A stretch of 64,000 nucleotides of DNA from Branchiostoma floridae (Eukaryota; Chordata; Leptocardii; Amphioxiformes; Branchiostomatidae): positions 9,893,148 to 9,957,147 of the forward strand of contig NC_049994.1 of the NCBI RefSeq assembly GCF_000003815.2, given 5' to 3'. Below the pieces are notes generated by a model. That model was not told the DNA's origin. It saw only the letters and a program-made list of their open reading frames with translations, and ran no database searches. Each line of letters starts with the position of its first letter. Within the stretch, counting starts at the first letter, position 1. This document shows positions 11,512-23,500 of the stretch, piece after piece. Position numbers and translations under genes: made by a program.

Positions 11512-12896
11512 GGTTAAACATCTATCACTGTGAGATTTAATACTATAGTAGTGGCAACCTCCTACTGACGCTGGGCAACCAGAGGGTAAAAATTCAGGTT
11601 GCAAGAGTGCTACATGTGGTGGCCACTTGCAGTCATCAGTCATCTTGAAACGCAATCACTTTACCGAGCACATGATACCCTGTTTTATCATGATGTACTG
11701 GCAATACAAGAGCATCTGACACGGCTTCAGATACTGCCAGTGCTTAGTAATTTTCAGCCTGCCAGCAAATTTCAACGATTTCGAAATCTCTAACTCCGAT
11801 TTATAGACTCGAGGTTGATATAAAGGTCACAGTGAAGGACAACATGTCCTCTTTCTTAAATGATACATTGTATCACACTTTTACATCTGTAACATTATAT
11901 GATGGATTGAAGCACCCTTTGGTAATGCACACCAGAACTCAAATGTCCTTGGTGAAAATACACTTCTGTTACAGGACATAAGGCTTATAAGTTATAATAT
12001 GGAAAGCTGAAGGTGAATTTTAATGTTACAGACAAATTGGATGAGTGATAGGTCCTGTCATGACAGTCAATAGATCATGAACATTGTCTATTTGCTGCTC
12101 ATAAGTCCAACAGGGATTCTGGCACTGCTGCCTGCATATGAAATTTAGAATCATGATGATTTCATAATTCTAGAAGCCAGTTGAACCAAATTTTTCATTT
12201 TCCCTGTTTACAGCAATAATATGCAGAAATTAGTCAACATTGGGGCTGCCATAAAGAAAGGAAATAAACAAGAAAACATAAATAGTGGACTGTGGACACT
12301 TCATTTAGATTTTCCCAACAGATAATAGTACAGTCCACCAAAAAAGGTAATAGCCACCTTGATCCTTTGAAAGCATTTCCTTTATCTATTTTGACTATGT
12401 AATCATTCAGTGGAAAATAGTTTGATAACCTCAACAATAGCTCAGCACAACTCAATATGACATGCTTAACACATTATATTCTATACAAGAGTCAATGTTT
12501 GCTCAAATCATGACAGTGCATCCTCATGATATATTATTATTAGATGGGAGGATGCGAATAGCCTCCACCAGGCCTTCCTACGGGGATACGGAGATCGTAG
12601 AATTCAGAAAAAAAAATTGGGAAATTGAACAGGGGAGTCAGTCTACGCTAAGGTTAGCATTCGCGGCCGGCCAAACCCTCTGGTAGCAAACCTCCCCTGG
12701 TAAATTATTCTTCCAATAATAGCCAGGCAGCATAGTCAGTCTGGTAGAGACTAGGATGAGAGGCAGGAGGAAGAGATTGTTACCTTTTTCTAATTAGGAC
12801 CAGTTTTCTGACAGAAAATCCCGAGACACTCAATGTAGATGTTGGAGGGAAAGATTATTACCTGGCACCTGTTCCTGACTAATGATCTGTGAATCA

Positions 12897-12995
12897 ACTC
12901 TCAAAGCAGAGTTTAAAGGAGGACAGCCTGGGTCCCTTGACAATACCAATTAGAAGAAGCTAACGATCTCTCCCTACAACCTCTGCTTTGAGAGT
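12897..12995. repeat. short TIR element (ACTCTCAAAGCAGAG ends)
   Basis: The perfect 15-bp inverted ends ACTCTCAAAGCAGAG and CTCTGCTTTGAGAGT bound 99 bp. The end resembles the CTCCAAGCAGAG ends at 38999-39126 and 31283, so these may form one diverged family. Confidence 0.55.
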
Positions 12996-14541
12996 AATCA
13001 GATGCCCATATTTGGACATCCTGCCTAATACTGCGAATTGCACTTGAAGCCCTTGTTGTATATACTACATAAAAGACACTTTGGCTAGACTTACCCGCAC
13101 ACAATGAGTCTAAAGGCCTTGTTTGGTAGAAGAATTCCTACACCCCACTTCAAACACACAGGGTCAAACTAGATTGTACAGTAATGAAACAATCAACACT
13201 ACTTCACATCAGTTAGCTTTGTGGATAACAATCTTGTTGTATCTTCCAATTTCAATGTTTTAAATCAAATTAAAATATCATACAGTTATACCTGTGGTTT
13301 ACATAAACTGTTGAGAAGCATCAGAAAACCTCACTGTTGTAATTGCAATCCAGCCACAGACTGTCATGTTTCTAGGACTCTGATCAACACTTATCACACT
13401 AACAGTAACTTCTCATGTCAATATTTGCATTGGCTGATAAGATATGGATTAACAAGCCTTCAGTTCTTGCTGAACCCTGACTGCAAGTAAAATTGCGGAC
13501 CCTTCTTTTCAGGATGTAAAATACTGGGTGCGTAAATTATGCTGAATGCCTTCAAACTATAGGCGCACCTACTAGTAGATATTTGTGCAGGCTTAGGTAT
13601 GTGCTGTAACTTAAGTTGACATTTAGGCATCAGAAAAAATTATATATCCTATGTTGTATTACGTGTTAAGAAATTTTGAAGTTACTTATAGAATATCACA
13701 TTTAAGCTATGATGAAGAAATGGAATATGGCTTTGCTTACATACTTGTTGTGCATCCAATTATTTTTTCATTCATGCACCAATTTCCAAAATATTGAATT
13801 TTGAGTTCTGCTTTATATCACATCTATTCTAATCAGAAGCTAAAAATCAATGAGACAGGCAAACAGATATTGTTAACAATTGGGTTGAAGGTGTAACGAT
13901 CTCCCCACAAAAATAGCATGCCTGTATCGATTAACCTTCACATCTGAAGCAAACAACCTTTGGATTTCATCAGTGTGCAAACTCACTTTGCTCCATCCAT
14001 CAAAAATAACGATCAAATACCAGAAGGGAACAAAATGGTCCCTTACCTGCTAAATTGCAGGTTGCCATACATTTTAGCTGGTAATTTTGAAGAATTGTCT
14101 GTGAAGACCCAGACCCACAAGTGGATGGAACCAAATTTAAGGGTAATTTAGTGTACAACCCCCAAAAGTGATGTTTAGTAAATTAGATAATTCTAGAAGA
14201 GCAGTTTTTCCGGAATAGGAATTATACTACATACATACAAACATATGTATCAAAATCAGTCTTTACTGCTGGATATAAGAATAGAATTTATTAGATGTTT
14301 CAAACAGCATCCATTGTTTTCCATCAGTAATAGAAAATGTACCTATACTTGGCCAACATGAACATTGAATTTTCCTCAATAACTCATTATAACACCAAAT
14401 TTGTCATAGAGTTAAAAAAAAGTTTTGCACTTCTCTGGCCTATAGTATATAGCTTTTATAAAGGGTGGGTAACAAACCTGTCACACACTATCATATGACC
14501 CTTGAAACAGCGCACCCTCCCCTCGGCCTCCTGTGACACTG

Positions 14542-14901
14542 CAGGGCTCGAAATACTGGGTGCATGTGCACCCAGGTGCACCCAAAATTGGAACTGTGCA
14601 CCCAATCTTTTTCAGTGGGTGCACAGGGTGCACCCAAATATTTTCTTAGGTTTATGTATGGAAAGATATCAAGTATACTAGTATACATCATATTCTAGAC
14701 ATCTAAGTGTTAGAAAGATATTAAAATGTCTGTCATGTTACTTGTTTAAGAAGTTGATAGCTTGTAACTAAGTTTTGTTTTTAGGTTATTTTGACATTCT
14801 ACTTAAATTTAAGTGGTGCACCCAAAATTTTTTTGGTGCACCCAATTTTTTAAGCTGGGTGCACCAGTGCACCTAATCCCAAAAATGAATTTCGAGCCCT
14901 G
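14542..14901. repeat. CAGGGCTCG TIR element, copy 1 (360 bp, 5-bp TSD)
   Basis: Termini are CAGGGCTCGAAAT and ATTTCGAGCCCTG, flanked by CACTG on both sides (14537-14541 and 14902-14906). Subterminal regions carry many GGGTGCAC/GTGCACCC motifs in both orientations, as expected of transposase-binding sites. The middle is AT-rich without an ORF. A second copy in the opposite orientation lies at 54607-54967. Confidence 0.85.
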
Positions 14902-17146
14902 CACTGTGTATGGGACCTCCAACCCTGACCTCGACAGGTGCAAGATTCGTGAGCAGCACAGTCTCACTGACAACAGTGGTTCAAAGTCTGTCTGTGGCGG
15001 TTGCATTAACCACTGATGCCCTCGGCTACCAGCATGCAGTTTACCGAGATTAAGGTCTTCATTAAGCAATATAAATGTATTAAGTTGAGACATGTGGGCA
15101 CAAATAGGGTACTAGTTAAAGGTGAAAAGGGCAACAGTACAAAGAACAGGAAAAAGAGAACTACAAAGAAGCCAGCCGAAGTAAACACAGATGCAAGTGA
15201 CCTGCTACTAAGTGCAGAAAGAGGAGACAATACCAACAAACAACAGGAAGGCAAACTAGACCCAGAATAAAGGCGATTGGGCTCAACTTGGTCAGATGTC
15301 TGGAAAAGGTTACAGTACGTAACATGCATCTACAGAAGCTCATCTGGTGTCGCTCCTTGCTACTGAAAAGTCCTCTAATTTTGCTGGGACCTGACTTTGC
15401 AGTATAAGGCAAAAGGAGTTTTACACTCAGTGACTGTGTTTTGAATTTGCTGTTCAAACGAAACAATTCTGCAGCACAGAAGTAATGCATAAACATGAAA
15501 AATATAATTTTAGCAGCATGAATTTGCTTTGTAGAGGTTGTCACAAAAACCATGAAAATGAAAACACTGGAAAACAGTTCAAAATTTACAGGACCTATAC
15601 TGTAGTACACAAACCATGACAGTGAGTAGGTTTAAGATTGCAAATGTGCCAGAATACATCATGATATGACTTGTTTTGACTATGGTGGGGTATAAGTTAA
15701 CCATTGAAGCTGTCTTTCACAATGATGATATAAGCATATGTACAAGGAAGCCAACGAGTTCCCATTTCCTTTAAAAGATCATGTTAGGAGGCTGGTATGT
15801 TACTCTAAAACTGTTTGACTTAAGATATCATTCTATACAGTACTGTTTGACCAATTCAGATGTAAGATATCATTCCACGAGTTCTCATTATAGCAGCCAT
15901 TTTGCTCACGTTTTTTTGACAAATTGTCATCTCCATTTAAATACACTGTTGTCTGAACACGACCGGGTCAACCCACATTCTTACAGTCAATTAACTCTAT
16001 GACGTTGTTGGCAAAGGGGTACAAAACCTGAGCCAGAATGTTGAATGTAAAACTTGGAACAGAACTGATACTGGGCAGTAATACAAAAAGGGGATGATCA
16101 CTTGTGAGAGACGGACAATGCATAAAAGTCTTTTTCTTAATGACGGAGGCAATTTTACGCCCAAAGGAACCTAAATTGGAAAGACGGTGGTTTGGAACCA
16201 GCTAGGCGAGGAATGACATCATTCGGAAATGGGCCTATCCCCGTAATTACAAAATTACACACGCTCACATCACAGGACACCCCCCTACATCTTAACACCT
16301 TACAGGTGCAAAACACTGGCCAATTTCTTTCCCAGGACAGTTCAAGAATGGAAGCTGTTAAAAACCAGCTTTTAGGAGTTGTGTCATGGATAGATTTGGG
16401 CAAAAAAGCCCCCCTCCCCCGTAGCAGACTAGGCAGTACTACTAGTATGTACAATCAAACAGTGTGGCTCGCTATGCATATTTGCATCTAGTCACTTTCA
16501 CTTTATAACGTCCGTTACAAATTTTTCAAATGAAACCCTACACGCTACAGTTAGCTCTGATCGCACCACGGGCTTATTGAGTACCAGAACAAACGGAAAA
16601 GATCACTGTCTTATGTGTACAAGACGGTACAGATTGTAAAAGAATGTTACTTACATGGCATAAGTCACAAACGCGCGCGACCTCTTGCTGTGTTTACACT
16701 TTTGTTTGCTTTCCAGTCCGAATGATCAGGTTATACGTTTTCTCCCAAACCCACAGAATGGATCCAACGTAATGTGTTAGACGTAAAAGTTTGTCAAGAA
16801 GATGGAGAATAGAGCTACGTCCAGCCTTTTAGTCACCCAGAAGTACGGATGTTGTTTGAAGTACGGATGTATGATCACCACGATCATCGCCCTCCCCACT
16901 CTCCCAGAAATCTAACCGCCGGCCGGCTAAGCGAGATCTCGGCGTCCCAAAATTTCAAATCGACGGCAAAATTCGGTATCTCTTCAACCTAAGCCTTTGT
17001 CAACCTTGGGATGGGAAAGAAAAAACGTTAAGATTTGTGAAAATGTATTAAAAAGAGACATACCATCATGTTCCGAGCCTCTACTTGCGCCAGATTTCAG
17101 CCACTTTCTTTCTTGTAGCGGTTTCCTGTGACTATTATTAGAACGA

Positions 17147-17154
17147 TGACGTCA
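17147..17154. promoter_or_regulatory. CRE palindrome TGACGTCA upstream of MSL3
   Basis: The exact CREB/ATF full site TGACGTCA lies 370 bp before the MSL3 start codon in a CpG-containing region (ACGCATGCG follows). Position and sequence fit a promoter element; occupancy is inferred only. Confidence 0.4.
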
Positions 17155-17523
17155 CACGCATGCGTACTTCTCCTCAATCTCCAGATGGTCCATTTGCATT
17201 TACTCTGTAGAGCCAAGAAGTATTTATCCGCGGAGTTTCTGTAATGACTTTTTGCTCTTTAACAGTCATATTTGTCATTAATTTCCAATGCATAAAGATA
17301 TTATTATATTTTATATGAAATACATAAGTCAGTTAGAGTAGTATTTGTCCAAAATACTTTCATGAATGGAACCCAAATTTGATGCGAATGGTTTTCCTGA
17401 AAACGCGGCTAGCTTTACTGTGAGCCCAATCAAACTTCAAAGAGTGAGTGAATCGCAGCTGTTTCTCTCTGCACAAATAAAGAAGCGCGTTCCTGGACTC
17501 AAAACAACAACAGAAGGAGAGCC

Positions 17524-20500
17524 ATGTCAGGCTCCCGTGGCGGTGTAACATTTAATTACAGGGTCGGTGAGAGGATTCTGTGTTTTGAACCAGATCCTAC
17601 AAAAGCCAGAGTTCTGTATGATGCGAAGGTGAGGCGTCTGTGTTTCCCTGCCCCCCTCCCCCACACTCCCACTCACCAAACAATCATCGAAAGATAAACA
17701 ATATTTCTAACATTAGTCATAGATTTTCATTGGTAATATTTTGAGTGGACATATGCGTATAGACGTAGTCATCTTATGATGTATATAGGGTGTTGCCTAG
17801 TATCTATCGGGCCTTTTCTATTCTGTTTAAAATGACCAAACTTGCCTGAATAATTTTAAATATGAATTTCTTAAAGCTAGGGTGGGGGGTGTTGCGAAAA
17901 GATTGGGGGGTGGGGGGTGGGTCTACAATGTGTATGCAGTCTGTTCATAGGTACTTGATTGAGATGCTGTACTAGGAATGCTGACATATACATTTGTACT
18001 GTATTTCTGAGGAGACTCCAGATTCACAATTTTAAACATGGGACAGGTTCTCTATACCCTGGGAGCCATCCGGGGTCGGGCAGCTTGGACAGTTTATCGG
18101 TAGCCCAAGACAGTCATGCCCGCCGAGCTCCTATTAGCGCCCTGGGGAGTGTAAGCCCGATTAAGTCCACCTGCCCTTTACCTAGGGTAGCGATTACTCC
18201 TCCGGGCTGAAACTCCCCGGAGCGCTAATGTGAGTACGGCGGGCAGGCTGCCATGGCTCCCCGAACAAAACTCGCGAAGAAATCTCGCTAGCTACCCGTC
18301 CCGTCTGGATTCCCAGGGTAGGTTCTCTAATGCCAGGGGAGATTGTCAAGCACTGCTTCTCTTGGACGTATACTCTATTTGGTCATACATACAAGAAAGT
18401 CCCATTAAAAACACTAAATGGCGATCGGCATAGACATCTGCATCTGCATCTGCATATATACCCCCAAATGACCCCGCGAGGGGCAAAAGTAGGGGGGGGA
18501 GCTGAGGCTCCCGGGTTAGGGCGGGCAGGCCGCCTGCCTGGCACGGAAGTGCTCAACATTGGGAGCGCTTACAACCGTGCCAGGCAGGGCATTCCACTCG
18601 GGAATTGTGTGTGGGAAAAAAGAGTGTTTGTAAATGTCGGTGCGTGCGAATATGTGTTGGTATTTGAAGTCGTGACTACCCCGGGTGCGCCCTTGGGCAG
18701 GCTTCAGAATATTGCTGGCGTCTATGTTAATATTATTGTTGACTACTTTATAGAAAAAGGTGAGGCGGGCGTTCCTCCTCCTTTCGGAGAGAGGGCGCCA
18801 CTGCAGGTCTGAAAGCATTTGTGTCACGCTGCTAGTCTGCCGGTAGTCATTTAGGGTCACTCGGGCTGCCCTGCGCTGGACGGCCTCCACCGCCTGTATC
18901 CCTTTGTTGGTGTACGGGTCCCAGACGATGGCACTATATTCCAAGTGGGGCCGTACCAGCGCTTTATAACAAGTGGCCTTGACCCTAGATGGACAATGGG
19001 TCAAGTTGCGCCGAATGACTCCTAGGACCTTACCAGCTTTGCTAGTGGCGTGGTTGATATGGGTGTCCCACCGCAAATCGTTGGACAGTTGTACTCCAAG
19101 ATAGGGGTGGGACTTAACACCGGTAAGGGCTTCTCCACAGAGGGAGTACTGAGTTATGATGGGGTGCTTTTTACGGGTGAAATGGAGGATGTGACATTTA
19201 GAGGGGTTGAACGACATGAGCCAACGATTTTGCCATTCTGTTAGCGCATCGAGGTCAGACTGCAGCCCTTGTGCGTCAGAAGGCTTGCTGATAGTTCGAT
19301 AAATCAAGCAATCGTCAGCAAACAGTCGAACATGTGAGTCAATGGAATCGGGTAGGTCGTTAATATAGAGCAGGAATAGCAGAGGGCCTAACACAGTACC
19401 CTGCGGAACTCCAGAGGTGACCTTGACAGCTTTAGATGTTCCACCGTCAAAGACAACCCTCTGGGTTCTCTCCGTAAGGAAGGCCCTAAGCCAAGACTGA
19501 AGGAGGCCAGAAATACCATAGTGCTCGAGCTTGCTCAGCAGACGTTCGTGTGGCACGGTATCGAATGCTTTGCTAAAGTCAAGCACCGCGGCATCGACCT
19601 GTTTGTTCTGGTCCATGTTCTTGGCCAGGTCTTGGAGGGTAAGCACCAGCTGGCTCTCGCAGGACAGACCCTTCCTGAAGCCGTGTTGCGCAGGGGACAG
19701 AATGCCATGAGCGTCTAGATGTTTCATCATGTGGCTGTGCAGTGTGCACGATGTGTTCGAGCACTTTACCACAGACCGATGTCAGAGACACCGGCCTATA
19801 GTTTGATGGCAAGGTTCTGTCCCCCTTTTTGAAGATTGGAGCGATGTTAGCTGTTCTCCAATCTTCAGGAACATCTCCCGTAGATATTGACTGGGAGAAT
19901 ATGACCTGTAATATTGGCACAATTTGTTCGGCTACAGTCTTCAGGAGGCGAGGTGGTAATCCGTCTGGTCCTGTGGCCTTGCTGGGGTTAACACAGGAGA
20001 GCTGTTTGGCTACCCCCTCCACTGTGATGTTAAGGGAGGGGATAGTTGGAGCTTTGGGTTCGCCAAGGGTAGGAACGGTGGTCTTATCCTCCCTGGTAAA
20101 CACTGACTCAAACTGGGCCCCCAGTGCATCAGCCTTTTCTTTGGGGTCAGATGTTAGCACCCCCTGATGTCTTAGGGCTGACGTACCAGTAGAGTCTTGT
20201 CTGATGGATTTGACATAGCTCCAAAAGGCCTTGGGATTATCCTCGATGTTAGACTCCAGGTAGTTGGAGACATAATCCCTATGGGCCTTCCTAACTCTCT
20301 GCTTAACGCCCTTCCTACACCTCTTGAACTTTGCCCAGGCTTCATTGGAGTTGGATCTCCTAGCCTTGGAAAAAAGTTCAGACCGCTTACGCATAGCTTT
20401 GCGAATCTGGGGTGTTATCCAAGGTTTGTTGGATTGTGGCCTCACTTTTTTCCTGGGGACATGCTTATTGGCAGCACCACTAACGGCTGCCTTAAACAGC

Positions 20501-23500
20501 TCCCAGTTTTCTGAGGCAGTGTTGTGCTGAGCCTGGTCTGCAAACTCTCGACTGTATGTTGCCATATCCTGCTGGAGTGCATCGATGTTAGCTTTCCTCC
20601 ACAGGTATATGAGCCGATCTTTTGAGTTTGATGTTTGGGGCTTTACTTGAACATCAATCAGCGGGATGTCATGATCGCTGTGTCCTGGTAAGATTTTGAT
20701 TCTCTCCACTAAGGTGGAATTTGTGGTGAGAAACAGATCCAGGGTGTTCGAAGTTTGCCCCACAGTACGAGTTGGTTCACAGACCATTTGTTCTAGACCA
20801 CAGTCATTGGCAAGGCTGATGTAATTGCTAGTGAGAGTGGATGGATTGGAAGCGGTGGCATTAGCTTCAGGGTTCCAGGTCGCATCAGGCAGGTTGAAGT
20901 CACCTGCTAGCCAGATGTGGGCATTGTTGTTATTAGCCCGCTTTTGCAGCACTGATCTTTCTAGTGCTACAAAATCATCATGACCAGCTGAGGGGGGGCG
21001 ATAGTAGGCCCCTATGTAGATGGACTTACTGTTAGCCAGATGGACCCGGACCCAAGTCAACTCGCAGGGACAGTCCGGGTCTGGGTGGTGGGTTGCTATG
21101 ATGTTGTTCTTTACAGCAACAAGCACACCCCCTCCCCGGCCATACATTATTGCATGCAACACTGAAGTGTACCTCTGGAACATGTTTAGAAGTCAATTGA
21201 CTATTATGTAGCTATTTTTCATCTGTTCCTGAATTTCAGATCATTGAAGCTGATGTAACCAGAGATGAGAAAAATCGGAAGGTTCCAGAGTACCTCATTC
21301 ACTTCAAGGGCTGGAACAGCAGGTCAGTGTAGACTGCAAACCAGTTCAGTTCAGTTTATCCTCGCATGTACGAGGTGACACAAATAATGCTGTCCCAGAC
21401 ATCTCTGTCCTGCATGGCGGCCAGCAGGTCGTTGTCCTTAAGACCAACCTCCAGCACTTTCTTTATAGTTTTATACAGGTTGACCCATTTACATGTAGGT
21501 ATAATAGGTTTTCTAAAATTCACTTATCCTATCGGGCAATTTATGAAGTATTATAGTCATTGTCCTTATCATCTTGCCATATTTCATTTGTGTTTTTTGC
21601 TGACTAGCTGGGACCGCTGGGCCACAGAAGACCATGTGGTGAAGGACAGTGAAGAGAACAGAGTCCTACAGAAGCAGCTTGCCAAGGAGGCGCTGGCAAA
21701 AATGTGAGTCTGATACACATAAAAGCCTGTGTCACTGTGTGGGTGTTATGTCTTGATGAAGTTCAGTTCAGTTCATCCTCTGTAAAGTGATGCAGGTTTC
21801 TCAACAAGTCCCCATCAGGCATTACAGGGAACAAAACTCATAATTCTGTAGACAAACATTCTCCTCAATCACCTTCTTCAGAGTCATGAGGGATGACCAT
21901 GCCTTTGCTTAGCATTGAAGCTCATCTTTGTTGGTAGTTATCATAGTAGAATACTTTCTTCCAACACAAAGGTTGATGATACACGGATCAAATTTTCAAC
22001 TACATGTACCACTGTCGTCTTCTCCAGGATCACGCCTTTGCTTGTTGATACAGTCTTAATTTAATTCTAACCAAAAAGATTTTTTTTCAATGAAAGAAGG
22101 GCTTTAAGTGGGTGCTAATAATTCAGTAATAGACCACCAGTGATATTCATGACATCAAACATATAGTATATTTTATTGGTAGATTACTGTATACAAAGTA
22201 ATTGTCTCCTGCATCCCCTCTGTTGTCAGTCAGAGAATGACTTCAGGTGTATCTGAGCTTGACACCCCCATGTGCCTCACTTGGTAGCTCCCAAAGTTCA
22301 AAGGTCACCGGTTACCCATGGTTCCTCGCGGCGCATGCGCACCAGTCTAATTTTTTGAGCGATTCTGTCAACCCCCGGTGTTTCCAGCTCCTGAAAATGG
22401 GTTCTAAACGCGACAAGGAGCGTTTTAAGAACCGTACGCGGGCTTCTTCGAAGTCTTCAACTGCTGGGCGACACGCTAGAAGCGGCCGAGGAGGCTCGGA
22501 GCGGCGTTCCAGCGAGAGACGGCGCGAAGAAGACGGCGCTTCCCCGAGAAGCATGCGCCGACATGTGCGCCGGGGCGGGCGCCATGACAGTCGTCAGCCT
22601 TCTTCGTCACCTTCGATGCCGAGATTGAGCGCTGTTCGCGGTCTTTTGGTGGCTGCTGAAGTGCACCAACCGCCGAAGTCTCCCGCTCATGAAGAAGTAG
22701 ACCTGCCTTCTACCGTCGAAGTGAGCGAGGAGGAGAAGAATGGCGAAGAGAGCGACGGCGGCGGTGACGGAAAGCGTAGGAAGGATGGCAACAATAATGG
22801 CGACATCCCGTCAGAGCCGGAGCTGGTTGATGCTAGCGGCGTACGTATTACTGCCTTGGAGAATAATTTTTCATTACTTTCAGAGAAGTTAGATGGGCTC
22901 CAAGAGCTGATGATGTCGCAGTTTTCGCAGCCGAAGAAACGGCGGTCTGCGTCTCCAACGGGGTCTGCGCCGGGGAAGCGGCGGCGGCGACATGACCGGC
23001 GGTCCCCAGCTCGAGTCGAGACGGAGGAAGAAAGTGTGTCGGACGTCTCGGAGGGCGGGCAGTCGGCATGGAAGCCGTTCGACCCGACGAACAAGACCGT
23101 CAAGCACCCTTGGGTTGCTGACGACAACGTGTTGGAGGAGACGGAGAAATACTTCAAGCACAGCAAGCAGTAGGCCAAACTACGGCGGGTCTCGCCAGTA
23201 CTACAACAAGAGTTCGTCCCAGTCTTTTCAGAAGCAGGGGGACGGGAAGAAGTCAGACAAGTAGAAGTTTCATCCTTGACAAGAGAAGCACTTCGGCGTT
23301 CGACCGACCTTCAACCTGTACCCGACGACTCTCAGCTACTTCACGGGGGCAGGCTAGTCCACTTCCTGCAGCAGTGGAAGCAGGTGACTTCAGACCCCTG
23401 GATTCTACAATGCGTTACGGGGTACAGGTTGGAGTTTGCGACAACGCCGCCAGTACAACAGAGAATTCCACACTGCAGACCAAGAAGTCCAGAGCAGGTG

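Larger units (their letters stand above)
9123..17146. other. large non-coding, repeat-bearing interval
   Basis: I find no exon that can be supported on either strand. Recognisable contents are three hairpin or TIR elements (11390-11511, 12897-12995, 14542-14901), a partial sequence beginning TAGCCTCCACCAGGCC near 12559, and a CpG-richer zone at 16650-17150 before MSL3. Several ORFs of 60-150 codons occur but show no splice context or recognisable protein sequence. Confidence 0.45.

Noticed and set aside
12541..12700. Possible second Mutator-like element starting TAGCCTCCACCAGGCC
   Set aside because: Only one end is visible; no matching inverted end or target duplication was found.
15016..15270. 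84-codon Lys/Thr-rich ORF
   Set aside because: No family resemblance, no splice context, and overlapping ORFs of equal length on the other strand.
22686..23178. Several minus-strand ORFs over the DIRS gag-like gene
   Set aside because: They are shadows caused by the GC- and Arg/Ser-rich codon use of ORF1; no motif is present.
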